64,000 nucleotides of DNA, from NCBI GenBank assembly GCA_000720805.1, contig JODI01000018.1, positions 1-64,000 of the forward strand. Direction: 5' to 3'. Under the pieces are notes generated by a model. That model saw only the letters and a program-made list of their open reading frames with translations. It made no database searches and was not told the DNA's origin. Position numbers and translations under genes: made by a program. Below, in pieces: positions 1 through 8,759 of this stretch (its first letter is position 1; each line of letters opens with the position of its first letter). Source of the stretch: Streptomyces violaceoruber (GTDB taxonomy: Bacteria; Actinomycetota; Actinomycetes; Streptomycetales; Streptomycetaceae).

Positions 1-21
1 GGAGATGTGTATAAGAGACAG
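1..21 (+). other. Nextera adapter remnant at contig end
   Basis: Bases 3-21 read AGATGTGTATAAGAGACAG, the Tn5 mosaic-end sequence used in Illumina Nextera libraries, and the preceding GG matches the end of the read-2 adapter. This is library sequence, not genome. The window therefore begins at an untrimmed contig end, and bases 22-145 are the only genomic DNA upstream of the first gene. Confidence 0.95.
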
Positions 22-145
22 GGGGGACGCGGTGGGGGCGCGTTGGGGAGGGCGTGATCGTAACCCGGCGGTCCACATGCTGGGCAACCTGTTCATGTAC
101 TGGACACATCCGGTCGGGCCCCGACGTCTCGGCTAGCGTCGTGAC

Positions 146-1075
146 ATGACCAGCGACACGACTTCCCCCTCCCTGTCCGCAGCTCTCGCCGCCGGGACGG
201 TCGTCCTCGACGGTGGTATGTCGAACCAGCTCGAGTCCGCCGGGCACGATCTGAGCGACGAGCTGTGGTCGGCGCGGCTGCTCGCCGAACAGCCCGAGGC
301 GATCGCCGAGGCACACCTCGCGTACTTCCTGGCGGGCGCGGACGTGGCGATCACCTCCAGCTACCAGGCGACCTTCGAGGGCTTCACCCAGCGGGGGATC
401 GATCGGGAGCGGGCGGCCGAAATCCTGCGGCTGAGCGTCACGTTGGCGCGCGAGGCGGCGGGGCGGGCGCGGGCGAAGGGGGTGACCCGGCCGCTGTGGG
501 TGGCGGCCTCGGTGGGGCCGTACGGCGCGATGCTCGCGGACGGTTCCGAGTACCGGGGCCGGTACGGGCTGAGCGTGGCCGAACTGGAGGCCTTCCACCG
601 GCCCCGCATGGAGGTGCTGGCCGCCGCCGGTCCGGACGTCCTCGCGCTGGAGACCGTCCCCGACGCCGACGAGGCCGAAGCCCTGCTGCGGGCCGTGCGC
701 GGGCTCGGGGTGCCGGCCTGGTTGTCGTACTCCGTCGCAGGTGACCGCACCCGCGCCGGGCAGCCGCTGGAGGAGGCGTTCGCCCTGGCCGCCGACGCGG
801 ACGAGGTGATCGCGGTCGGCGTGAACTGCTGCGTCCCCGAGGACGTGGACGGCGCGGTGGAGACCGCCGCCCGGGTCACCGGCAAGCCGGTCGTCGTCTA
901 CCCCAACAGCGGCGAGACCTGGGACGCCGAGGCCCGCGCCTGGGCGGGCCGCTCCACCTTCACCCCGGACGAGGTGCGCGGCTGGCGGGAGTCCGGCGCC
1001 CGGCTGATCGGAGGGTGCTGCCGGGTGGGGCCGGAGGCGATCACCTCGCTGGCGCGGACGTTGACGGGGGCGTAG
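146..1075 (+). CDS. mmuM: Homocysteine S-methyltransferase
   Basis: Predicted cytosolic enzyme of 309 aa that methylates homocysteine to methionine, usually with S-methylmethionine as donor. The protein is a single zinc-dependent barrel. The N-terminal VLDGGMSNQLE, the central GVNCC (Cys228/229) and the C-terminal GGCCRVGP (Cys291/292) supply the three cysteine zinc ligands typical of the family. Length is normal for MmuM. It is monocistronic here: no gene lies upstream before the contig end and a LacI gene follows after 170 bp. It has no evident link to the neighbouring sugar genes. The donor specificity cannot be read from the sequence. Confidence 0.9.
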   Translation: MTSDTTSPSLSAALAAGTVVLDGGMSNQLESAGHDLSDELWSARLLAEQPEAIAEAHLAYFLAGADVAITSSYQATFEGFTQRGIDRERAAEILRLSVTLAREAAGRARAKGVTRPLWVAASVGPYGAMLADGSEYRGRYGLSVAELEAFHRPRMEVLAAAGPDVLALETVPDADEAEALLRAVRGLGVPAWLSYSVAGDRTRAGQPLEEAFALAADADEVIAVGVNCCVPEDVDGAVETAARVTGKPVVVYPNSGETWDAEARAWAGRSTFTPDEVRGWRESGARLIGGCCRVGPEAITSLARTLTGA

Positions 1076-1166
1076 CCCCGCACCGCGCGGACGTCGCGGC
1101 GTGCGGCGCAGCCGACGTCCGCGCTTCTCCTGCCGGTTCGCCCCCTCCCCTGCTAGCCTCCGTTTT

Positions 1167-1180
1167 GGGAACCGGTTTCC
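1167..1180. promoter_or_regulatory. Candidate LacI-family operator (GGGAACCGGTTTCC)
   Basis: A near-perfect palindrome centred on CCGG lies 66 bp upstream of the LacI start codon. The AACCGGTT core recurs at 13579-13586 and 13771-13778 next to the sugar-transport operon. LacI proteins typically bind palindromes with a central CpG. Autoregulation by the adjacent LacI protein is inferred. Confidence 0.6.
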
Positions 1181-1245
1181 ATCCATGTTGCCGCTGTTCC
1201 CGAGGGGTGGGCGACGACGCCTGGGGAGAGGGACGAGGCCGACGG

Positions 1246-2304
1246 ATGACCAGGAAGAGCGCGGACGCGGGCGGGCGGAGCACCATCCGGGACGTGGCGG
1301 CTCGCGCGGGGGTGTCCGCGTCGACCGTGTCGCGGGTGCTCGGCGGTGAGTACCCGGTGAGCTCGGCGACCCGTACCCGGGTGATGCGGGCCGTCCGGGA
1401 CCTGGACTACGTGGCCGACGCGCGCGCCAAGGCGGTCGCCGGGGTCGGCACGCCCACGCTGGCGTTCGTGCTGGAGGACATCACCGGCCCCTCCTTCGCG
1501 CTCATGGCGCACGGCGTGGAGCGCGAGGCCACCCGGCTCGGGCATCTGTGCCTGGTGTGCAGCACGGAGGGCGATGTCGAGCACGAGCTGGAGTTCGTCG
1601 AGATGATGCGGGCCCAGCGGGCCGCCGCCGTGATCCTGGTCGGCGGCGCCGCGGACACCGCCGAGTACCGCGCGCGGACCCGCCGGATGGCCGACTCGCT
1701 GGCGTCGGCGGGGTCCAGGCTGGTGCTGTGCGGCCGTCCGACGCTCGGCCCCGGGGCGCCGGTGACCGTCATCGAGTACGACAACGAGGGCGGCGCCTTC
1801 GCCCTGGTCGCGCACGTTCTCGCCCAGGGCCACCGGCGTGTGCTGTTCCTCGGCGGCAAGGCGGACCACACCACCGCGCAGGGCCGTGAGCGCGGCTACC
1901 TGGCCGCCCACCGCGCCCGCGGCCTGGAACCCGACCCGGCGCTGGTGCTGCACGGGGACTTCACGCGCGACTCCGGTCACCGCCTGATGCGCGGGGCCCT
2001 GAAGAACGGGCTGGACTTCACGGCCGTCGTCGCCGCCACCGACATGGTCGCCGCCGGCGCGCTGACCGCGCTGCACGAGGCGGGCCTGGAGGTACCGGGC
2101 GACGTCTCACTCGCCGGCTACGACGACATCCCCTTCGCCCGCGACCTGCACCCCGCCCTGACGACCGTGCACGTCCCCTACGAGGAACTGGGCCGCCTCG
2201 CCGTCCGCACCGCGCTGGGCCGCACGCCCGAGACCCCGGACGAGCATCTGCTGCTGGGCACGCACGTGGTGATGCGGGACTCGGTGGCGCCAACCGGTTC
2301 CTGA
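1246..2304 (+). CDS. LacI-family transcriptional regulator
   Basis: 352-aa repressor. The N-terminal helix-turn-helix (TIRDVAARAGVSASTVSRVL) is followed by the YPVS hinge region and a periplasmic-binding-protein-like effector domain that ends in the usual VSLAGYDDIPFA and TTVHVPYEELG blocks. The frame is open further upstream, but the ATG at 1246 places the HTH near the N-terminus as usual. It is closely similar in sequence to the LacI protein at 15194-16279, so the two look like paralogues flanking the polysaccharide operon. It converges with the esterase gene at 2343. The effector is unknown; a sugar released by the neighbouring enzymes is likely. Confidence 0.9.
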   Translation: MTRKSADAGGRSTIRDVAARAGVSASTVSRVLGGEYPVSSATRTRVMRAVRDLDYVADARAKAVAGVGTPTLAFVLEDITGPSFALMAHGVEREATRLGHLCLVCSTEGDVEHELEFVEMMRAQRAAAVILVGGAADTAEYRARTRRMADSLASAGSRLVLCGRPTLGPGAPVTVIEYDNEGGAFALVAHVLAQGHRRVLFLGGKADHTTAQGRERGYLAAHRARGLEPDPALVLHGDFTRDSGHRLMRGALKNGLDFTAVVAATDMVAAGALTALHEAGLEVPGDVSLAGYDDIPFARDLHPALTTVHVPYEELGRLAVRTALGRTPETPDEHLLLGTHVVMRDSVAPTGS

Positions 2305-2342
2305 CCTCTTCGCAGCCACTTCTCCATCCGCGGCGACCCCGC

Positions 2343-4034
2343 TCACGGCCTCCGCACGGACCCCGGAATCCGCAGCCTCCGTACCACCGACCGCAGCTCC
2401 GCGCTGCGGGCCGCCGCCGCGCTCCGCGCCATCGCGCCGCGCGCCGCCGTGCTCCGCGCGACCGCGGCGCGCACCGGCGTCATCCGCGGGGGCAGGTCCG
2501 CCTCCTCACCGGCGTCCATCGCCGCCGCGGCCGCTCGGGCCTTCGCGTCCGCCGTCCACGCGGCGAACTCCCGGTCGCGCGGGCCGTACACGGTGTGGGG
2601 TTCCCCGTCGCCGAAGATCCGCACCGGATGCGAGTCGTCCCAGTGCTGCCAGCCCGGGTCACCGTCGGTGGCGAAGCGCACCCAGGCCCCGTGCATGGCG
2701 TCGGCGAGGTCCTGCGGGGCGCCCCGGCCGGCCAGCTTGGCGGACTCCGGGGCCTGACCGGTGTCGAAGACGAAGCCCAGCTCCAGGGCGTGGCAGGAGC
2801 CGAGGCCGGGCAGCTGGGAGGGCCAGGCGAACTCATAGACGTACGAGCGGTCCGGGCGGGCGTCGGCGAGGCGGTGCAGCGGCCGGCGCAGCAGGTGGTC
2901 GGTGACCATCTGGCCGACGATCTCGGCGGTGCCGGCCTCGGGGTGCAGGGCGCGGTAGCCGCGGGGCACCTCGTGGCCGCAGTGGCAGCGGGCCATCGCG
3001 CCGGCCAGCGCGACCGCGCCGAGCCGGTCCACGCGATCCAGCAGTCCGCCCGGGACCAGCCACAGCCGGTACTCGTCGCGGGTCCAGCCCGTCATCAGGT
3101 CGACGCCCCGGGCGGCCTCGCCGCCGACGAGGGCCTCCAGCGGGTCGCGGGGCACGACGTCGCCGTCGACGACGATCCCGAAGGCGGGGCCACCGAGCAC
3201 CGGGCTGCTGAGTCTGCCCACCTCGGCCTGGGTGCGCAGCAGCAGGTCGCGGTCCACCTCGGCGAACGCGGCGGCGGTGGCGGGGATCTTCAGCCGGGTC
3301 GCCATCCGGCGCACCATCCGCCGTACCTTGTCACGGTCGCTCGCCTCGGGCGGCCCGCTCTGCAGCACGGCCCGGCGGAACAGGCCCTGGGCCTGCGGGG
3401 CCGCCAGCAGGGCGCCGGTGCTGATCGCCCCGGCGGACTGGCCGGCCAGCGTCACCCGGTCGGGGTCGCCGCCGAAGGCCGCGACCGACTCGCGCACCCA
3501 GCGCAGGGCGGCGAGCTGGTCACGCAGGCCGGGGTTGGCGGGGGCGTCCGGGAAGAGGCCGTAGCCCTCGACGCCGAGCCGGTAGTTCACCGAGACGAAC
3601 ACGACGCCGTCCCGGGCGAAGGAGTGCCCGTCGTACACGGGAACGGCGGAGGATCCCCTGGTCAGGGCGCCGCCGTGCAGCCACACCAGCACCGGGAGCC
3701 GGGCCCCTGGGCTCGGCTCGGGCGTCCACACGTTCAGGTTGAGGCAGTCCTCGCCCGGCACCACCGGGTCGGACAGGTACTGCGCGAAGGCGTCCGAGTA
3801 CGGCGGTTTCGGTGCCGTGGGCCCGAAGGCGCCCGCGTCGCGCACGCCGTCCCAGGGCTCGGGCGGCTCCGGCGGCAGGAAGCGCCGGGGCCCGAAGGGC
3901 GGAGCCGCGTAGGGGATGCCCCGGAACACCGCGACGCCGCGCTCGAAGCGGCCGCGTACGGCCCCGCACGGCGTCCTGACCACCGGTTCTGCCGGGTCCT
4001 GTGGCCGGTCCTCTGTCTGGTCCGCTGCCGTCAT
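2343..4034 (-). CDS. Type B carboxylesterase
   Basis: 563-aa alpha/beta hydrolase of the carboxylesterase/lipase type B family. It shows the [11 protein letters not shown] signature (residues 95-105), the LHGG oxyanion motif (119-122) and the nucleophile elbow GQSAG with Ser200. No signal peptide is evident, so a cytosolic location is likely. The last 60 residues are a low-complexity Arg/Ala tail. A GGGAGG ribosome site precedes the ATG by about ten bases. It is the last gene of the minus-strand carbohydrate unit, 112 bp after the 416-aa lyase. Removal of ester substituents from imported oligosaccharides is a reasonable but unproven role. Confidence 0.82.
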   Translation of the reverse strand: MTAADQTEDRPQDPAEPVVRTPCGAVRGRFERGVAVFRGIPYAAPPFGPRRFLPPEPPEPWDGVRDAGAFGPTAPKPPYSDAFAQYLSDPVVPGEDCLNLNVWTPEPSPGARLPVLVWLHGGALTRGSSAVPVYDGHSFARDGVVFVSVNYRLGVEGYGLFPDAPANPGLRDQLAALRWVRESVAAFGGDPDRVTLAGQSAGAISTGALLAAPQAQGLFRRAVLQSGPPEASDRDKVRRMVRRMATRLKIPATAAAFAEVDRDLLLRTQAEVGRLSSPVLGGPAFGIVVDGDVVPRDPLEALVGGEAARGVDLMTGWTRDEYRLWLVPGGLLDRVDRLGAVALAGAMARCHCGHEVPRGYRALHPEAGTAEIVGQMVTDHLLRRPLHRLADARPDRSYVYEFAWPSQLPGLGSCHALELGFVFDTGQAPESAKLAGRGAPQDLADAMHGAWVRFATDGDPGWQHWDDSHPVRIFGDGEPHTVYGPRDREFAAWTADAKARAAAAAMDAGEEADLPPRMTPVRAAVARSTAARGAMARSAAAARSAELRSVVRRLRIPGSVRRP

Positions 4035-4146
4035 GTGCCCACCAGCCTCCCGTGCCGCGCTCGTGCACCGTGAACATCAGAGCATCACAGGACGGCCGGG
4101 TATTCCGGCGCACGAGCACGGTTTGCGGCTGTTCGGGGGACAACGG

Positions 4147-5397
4147 CTACTTGGCGTACATCAGCGTGCCGAAGCCCAGCTGGTCGTAGCCGCCGCTGGT
4201 GGAGCCGTAGTCACCTCCCCCGCCCTCGGGGGCCACCGAGAAGCACATCTGGGAGATGTACTTGTCGTCCAGGAGCAGGCGCCGGCCGTAGTGATAGTGG
4301 AGCATCGCCCATACCGGGCGGACCTGGCCGCGGGACCCGGAGCCGGGCACCGTCTGCGACTGCTGGGCGCAGCTCTGGCCGGTGCCCCAGGTGTAGGTGG
4401 TGTAGGGGACGTCGTTGCCGAGGTTGTACTTCGCGACGTACTGGGCGCCCTTCATGAAGCGGCGGCCGTCGTACGAGTACAGGTCGTCGCCCTGGTTCCA
4501 GGCCATCTCGCAGATCGCGCCCATCTGGCCCATGCCCATCACGGTGTGGCCCTGGTCGCGGCCGGACTCCTGCCACTGGCCGAGGTCGTAGCCGTCGACG
4601 TTCGGGTAGAGGAAGGGGACGGCGTGCTGGATGGAGCCGTTGCCGGCGCCGGTCTTGAAGTAGGTGACGGCCTGGTCGTACTTGGCGGAGTCCTCGTTGA
4701 GGATCCCGATGGCCAGGACCGAGGCCATGTTGCACAGGTCCCAGTTGGCCCAGTAGTTGGTGATGCAGGCGCCGTTGTGGCCGGTCAGGAACTGGTTGTT
4801 GAGCGGGTAGAAGACGTTCTCCATCATCTCCTGGAAGGCCGCGAGGTCGAAGCCCGAGTAGCCCCGCATGAGTTCGGCGGCGTTGGCGAACTGCCAGCCG
4901 TAGATGCCGGCGGCGAGGAACCGGTCGGCGTTGCCCTGGACGGACGTGAGCGTGTGGGCCCAGGCGTTGAGGATGCGCACGGCGCAGTCCGCGTTGGCGG
5001 CGGTGCCGCCGACCTGCCAGCGCAGGGCGTTCTGGTAGGCGGCGGCGATGTCGTTGTAGAGGATCCCGTAGTTCTCCGGGGTGCCCGAGCCGCGGTAGAC
5101 CGTGGCCTGCGGGTTGGCCGTCCAGGTGGACTGGGAGTGGGAGTTGGCGGTCAGCTTATTCCAGCCGGACAGCCAGGGGTCGTCGCCCGCGGCGACCCTG
5201 ACCTTGGCGCGGTTGATGTCGCCGGCGTTGTGCAGCATGCCGGGGTGGGTGAAGGCCGAGGGTGCCGCGTCCGCCGTGGTGGCTGCGAACGCGGAGCCCA
5301 GGGCGACAGCGGCGCCGAGACCGCCGGCGGTCCTGAACAGACCGCGGCGGCTCAACTCGTCCCGCTGGAGGTGCCGGTGGGGGGAAGTGCGGCTCAT
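4147..5397 (-). CDS. Secreted alginate-lyase-fold protein (Tat)
   Basis: 416-aa protein with a twin-arginine signal (SRRGLFR, residues 16-22, then a hydrophobic stretch ending TTADA). The mature part resembles the alginate_lyase superfamily of alpha-helical toroid polysaccharide lyases. Blocks shared with the next gene are FTHPGMLH, ANWDLCNMASVLAIGI, AGNGSI and GRDQGH, followed by AWNQG. The two genes are 29 bp apart and are tandem paralogues. Linkage to a sugar importer and a beta-helix glycosidase suggests secreted depolymerisation of a uronic-acid-containing polysaccharide. The family includes lyases for alginate and other polyuronides, so the substrate should not be taken from the family name. 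Confidence 0.78.
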   Translation of the reverse strand: MSRTSPHRHLQRDELSRRGLFRTAGGLGAAVALGSAFAATTADAAPSAFTHPGMLHNAGDINRAKVRVAAGDDPWLSGWNKLTANSHSQSTWTANPQATVYRGSGTPENYGILYNDIAAAYQNALRWQVGGTAANADCAVRILNAWAHTLTSVQGNADRFLAAGIYGWQFANAAELMRGYSGFDLAAFQEMMENVFYPLNNQFLTGHNGACITNYWANWDLCNMASVLAIGILNEDSAKYDQAVTYFKTGAGNGSIQHAVPFLYPNVDGYDLGQWQESGRDQGHTVMGMGQMGAICEMAWNQGDDLYSYDGRRFMKGAQYVAKYNLGNDVPYTTYTWGTGQSCAQQSQTVPGSGSRGQVRPVWAMLHYHYGRRLLLDDKYISQMCFSVAPEGGGGDYGSTSGGYDQLGFGTLMYAK

Positions 5398-5426
5398 TGC
5401 GGTGCATCTCCGTTCCGTGGGGGGAA

Positions 5427-8400
5427 TCAGATGGGGGTGATACTCACCTCTTCGAACTGCGCGGTGCCGAGGGCGAGGGGGTTGCGTGAGCAGACCACGA
5501 GGCCCACGTGGTAGGCGGCGTCACCGAACCCGGGGATCTGCCCGGAGGCGAGGGAGGTCCAGGTGGCGCCGTCGTCGGTGGAGACGGCCGCGGCGAAGGC
5601 GGTCCCGGTGCGCTTCAGCCGCAGCAGCAGGGGCAGTGGGACGGTGGTGGTGCCGGAGAAGGCGGAGGCTCCGGCCACGGTGGGCCGCAGCATGAGCTGC
5701 GCGGTCGTCCCGCCGGTGACGATGACGCCGGCGGCCTGGTCGAACGGTGACAGCGACTTGGCCATCAGCAGCCCCACCCGGTCGGCGGTGGCCCCGGTGC
5801 GGGAGACCAGCCGGGCGGTGACCGTGCAGTCCCCGGTGACGGGCTGTCGTACGAACTGCCCTGTCATGCCCTGGTTGTTGACGGTGAGGTCGGTCCCGGC
5901 GCCGCGCACCACGAACGTCCCGTCCTGGTGGGCGGTGCTGCCGGGGGTACGGATGGCGACCACGCCGAGCGTGCCGTAGGCGCGGTCGTCGAGGATCACG
6001 TCGCCGAGGTCGCCGTAGGTCCAGGGGGCGGGCGGGGGTGTGCCGACCGTGAGGGTGAGCGTGCCGGTGGCGTCACCGGCGGCGTTGCCCGCGGTCGTCG
6101 TCACCGTGAACTGACCGGTCCGGGTGGGGGTTCCGGAGATCAGGCCGGTGCGCTTGTCGACGCCGAGTCCGTCGGGCAGCCCTCGTGCGGTGAACCGGAT
6201 CGGCTCGTGCGAGGCCCGCAGCAGGTGCCGGAAGGTGACGCCCTGGTTGGCATACGCGGCGGTGGCGGAGGTGAGCTGGGGAAGGGACGGGGTCGGCATG
6301 GTCGCCGACGCGGGCTGCGAGAGCGGGCCGCGTCCGGCGGTGTTGGTCTTCGCGACGGCGTAGTGGTACGTCGTCCCGGGGGTACCGGTGGCGTCCGCGT
6401 ACCGGATGCGGGTGCCGGATCCCACGGGGCCGATGCCGGTCGCGAGGGTCAGGTACGGGCCGTCGGCGTCGGTGGCGCGCAGCACCTTGTAGCGGGCGGA
6501 CAGGTCAGGGTCGGTCCAGGCCAGCTCGACGGCGTCGGCTCCGCCGGCCGCGGTCAGGTCACCGGCGGTGCGGACGGGTTTCGGCACGCTCCACACCTCG
6601 CCGGATGTCGACGTCACGCTGACGTTGTCGAAGGCGCCGGTGCCGGTCTCGGCGTAGGTCTCGTCGACCCCGAGGCAGGAGGTGAGGGCCAGGCAGGCGT
6701 ACGCGGTGTGCCCCAACTCCACTTCGGTGGAGCCGACTTGGGTCCAGCGGATGCCGTCCGGCGAGATGGCGCCGGTGCAGCTGCGGCCCTTGCGGGTCAC
6801 CCGCACCCAGTAGGGCGCGCGCAGCCGGTAGCCGTCGCCGGCGCCCTCGACGTACGGCGCCTCCAGTGGGGTGGCCGACTCGGGCAGGGTGCCGAGGCTG
6901 GAGATGGGGAAGGCGGCGGACGTGGTGATCGCCTGCTGCTGGGAGGGCGGCACGGGCGTGCTGCCGGTCGCGGAGACATCGGCTCCCGCCGACGGCCGTA
7001 CCGTCCACACACCGCTCCAGGTGTGCAGCGGCAGCCCCTGGATGAGCATGGCGGCGTGCGCGGCGTCCGCGTCCAGGGAGGCCCTCAGAGCCACGCCGAT
7101 CTTGGAGTACTGCGAGCTGAGCGGCCACACGATCCGCGCGGTGACCGTACCGTCGCCGGGCAACGGCAGCTGTGCCAGGCGGTAGGTGTCGGCGGTGCCG
7201 GAGGCCTCCAGCACGAACCGCTCACCGTCGAAGACGGCGGAACCGGGGATCTTCACGTCCCCGAGGTCCTGGGTGGACCACGGCTCGGGCAGACCGGCGG
7301 TGGCCGCGGCCGCCTCCGAATCACCGCTGCTCCCTTGGGAGTTGGCGGCGGCGATCGTGTAGTAGTACGTCCGGCCCGCGCGTGTCCCGCCGTCCGTGTA
7401 CGTCGGCTTGTCGACGCCGGTGGCGATCTCCTCGTACGGTCCCTCGGGCTTCTCGGCCCTGCGGACGGTGTAGGTGCTCGCCCACACGGACGGCAGCCAG
7501 CTCACGGTGACGGAGGTGCCGTCCCCGATCGCCGTGGCACCCGTCGGTGCCGTCGGCACGGTCGGCGCCGGGGCCTGGGTGCCGGCGTAGGTGAAGGTGC
7601 CCCAGCTGGGCAGGTCGTCGTTGCTGCCCTCGACGACACGGGCACCGCCGGTGCCGCGGAAGACGGCCGCCTTGGTGGACGGGGTGTCGAGGCCGCGGAC
7701 GCCGGCGTAGTGGGCGTAGGCCATCTCGTAGATCGGGGGCATGCTGCCCCGGCCGGTCGCGGAGACGGTCTGCTTGATGTACTTGCCGGTGCGGTCGAGG
7801 TCGGGGACGAAGGGGACGTCGCCGCCGAGGTTGTAGCGGGCGGTGTACTCGAAGTTCGCGAGGACGCGGTTCTCGTCGTATCCCCACAGGTCGACGCCCT
7901 GGTTCCAGGCGACCTGGGCGATGTCGCCGGTCAGGCCTACAGCGAGTTGTTCGTGGCCCTGGTCGCGGCCGGCCTCCTGGCCCTGGCCGGCGTCGGTGAC
8001 GACGCGGTGGGCGATGCTGCCGTTGCCGGCTCCGGCGGCGGCGAAGCGCAGGGCGTCCTCGAAGAGGGTGCGTTCCTCGCAGAACACGCCGATGGCGAGG
8101 ATCGTCTGGAGGGCCGTCAGGTCCCAGTTGCCGTTGGCGTAGAGCATGTAGCCGGACACGGCGGGATACCAGACGTCCAGGAAGGAGCGCTCGCAGCGGG
8201 CGATGTCGGCGTCCGCCCAGCCGTCGTAGCCGGTGTGCCGGAGCAGTTCGGCCGCGTTGACGAACTTGAAGGCCTGCAGCCCGGCGCCGAGCGGGCCGTC
8301 AGCGCCCGTGATGATCGTCAGGGAGGCCGACCATGCGTTGAGGATGTCCCTCGCCTTGTCCGCGTGCGCCCGTTCGCCCGTCGCGCACCACATCAGGGCG

Positions 8401-8759
8401 TTCTGGTAGGCGGCGGCCGAGTCGGCGACGGCCTGGTTCTGGAAGTTGGTGGGGCCGCGCCCCCAGGAGGTGATCTGGCCGGTGTTCTGGACGGTGTACG
8501 TCGACTGGGAGCGCGCGTGGGCGGCGAGGGCGAGGTAGCCGTCGTAAACCGGGGATGCCTTGGCGGCGACGGCGGCCTTCATGCGGGCGAGGTCCGCGGC
8601 GCTGTGCAGGAGCCCTGGGTGGGTGAGGACGCGGAGGCCGGTGTTCTGTGCGGCGGCCCGGGCGGCGGTGGGCGTGAGCAGTCCGCTCGCGCCCGCCGCC
8701 AGCAGCAGGGCCGCCGTGCCGCCGAGGAAACCCCGGCGGGTCGGGGCGGGGATCGTCAT
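5427..8759 (-). CDS. Secreted multidomain alginate-lyase-fold protein with Fn3 and Ig-like domains
   Basis: 1110-aa exported protein. The ATG at 8759 overlaps the preceding gene's stop (ATGA) and opens a Tat signal (TRRGFLGG), so it is preferred over the longer open frame. Order: an alginate-lyase-fold domain to about residue 370 (ANGNWDLTALQTILAIG, AGRDQGHE, YEMAYAHY); a first fibronectin-III domain near 390-480; a concanavalin-like sandwich; a second Fn3; a putative Ig domain (ISGTPTRTGQFTVTTTAGN); and a second sandwich at the C-terminus. The two sandwich domains resemble each other (DLGDV start, GxALRASL or GLLMAKSL core). The accessory domains probably bind insoluble substrate. The catalytic part is a paralogue of the 416-aa neighbour. 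Confidence 0.8.
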   Translation of the reverse strand: MTIPAPTRRGFLGGTAALLLAAGASGLLTPTAARAAAQNTGLRVLTHPGLLHSAADLARMKAAVAAKASPVYDGYLALAAHARSQSTYTVQNTGQITSWGRGPTNFQNQAVADSAAAYQNALMWCATGERAHADKARDILNAWSASLTIITGADGPLGAGLQAFKFVNAAELLRHTGYDGWADADIARCERSFLDVWYPAVSGYMLYANGNWDLTALQTILAIGVFCEERTLFEDALRFAAAGAGNGSIAHRVVTDAGQGQEAGRDQGHEQLAVGLTGDIAQVAWNQGVDLWGYDENRVLANFEYTARYNLGGDVPFVPDLDRTGKYIKQTVSATGRGSMPPIYEMAYAHYAGVRGLDTPSTKAAVFRGTGGARVVEGSNDDLPSWGTFTYAGTQAPAPTVPTAPTGATAIGDGTSVTVSWLPSVWASTYTVRRAEKPEGPYEEIATGVDKPTYTDGGTRAGRTYYYTIAAANSQGSSGDSEAAAATAGLPEPWSTQDLGDVKIPGSAVFDGERFVLEASGTADTYRLAQLPLPGDGTVTARIVWPLSSQYSKIGVALRASLDADAAHAAMLIQGLPLHTWSGVWTVRPSAGADVSATGSTPVPPSQQQAITTSAAFPISSLGTLPESATPLEAPYVEGAGDGYRLRAPYWVRVTRKGRSCTGAISPDGIRWTQVGSTEVELGHTAYACLALTSCLGVDETYAETGTGAFDNVSVTSTSGEVWSVPKPVRTAGDLTAAGGADAVELAWTDPDLSARYKVLRATDADGPYLTLATGIGPVGSGTRIRYADATGTPGTTYHYAVAKTNTAGRGPLSQPASATMPTPSLPQLTSATAAYANQGVTFRHLLRASHEPIRFTARGLPDGLGVDKRTGLISGTPTRTGQFTVTTTAGNAAGDATGTLTLTVGTPPPAPWTYGDLGDVILDDRAYGTLGVVAIRTPGSTAHQDGTFVVRGAGTDLTVNNQGMTGQFVRQPVTGDCTVTARLVSRTGATADRVGLLMAKSLSPFDQAAGVIVTGGTTAQLMLRPTVAGASAFSGTTTVPLPLLLRLKRTGTAFAAAVSTDDGATWTSLASGQIPGFGDAAYHVGLVVCSRNPLALGTAQFEEVSITPI

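Noticed and set aside
2292..2299. AACCGGTT at the end of the first lacI gene as an operator
   Set aside because: It lies in the last codons of a gene, between convergent 3' ends, with no promoter to control; likely chance.
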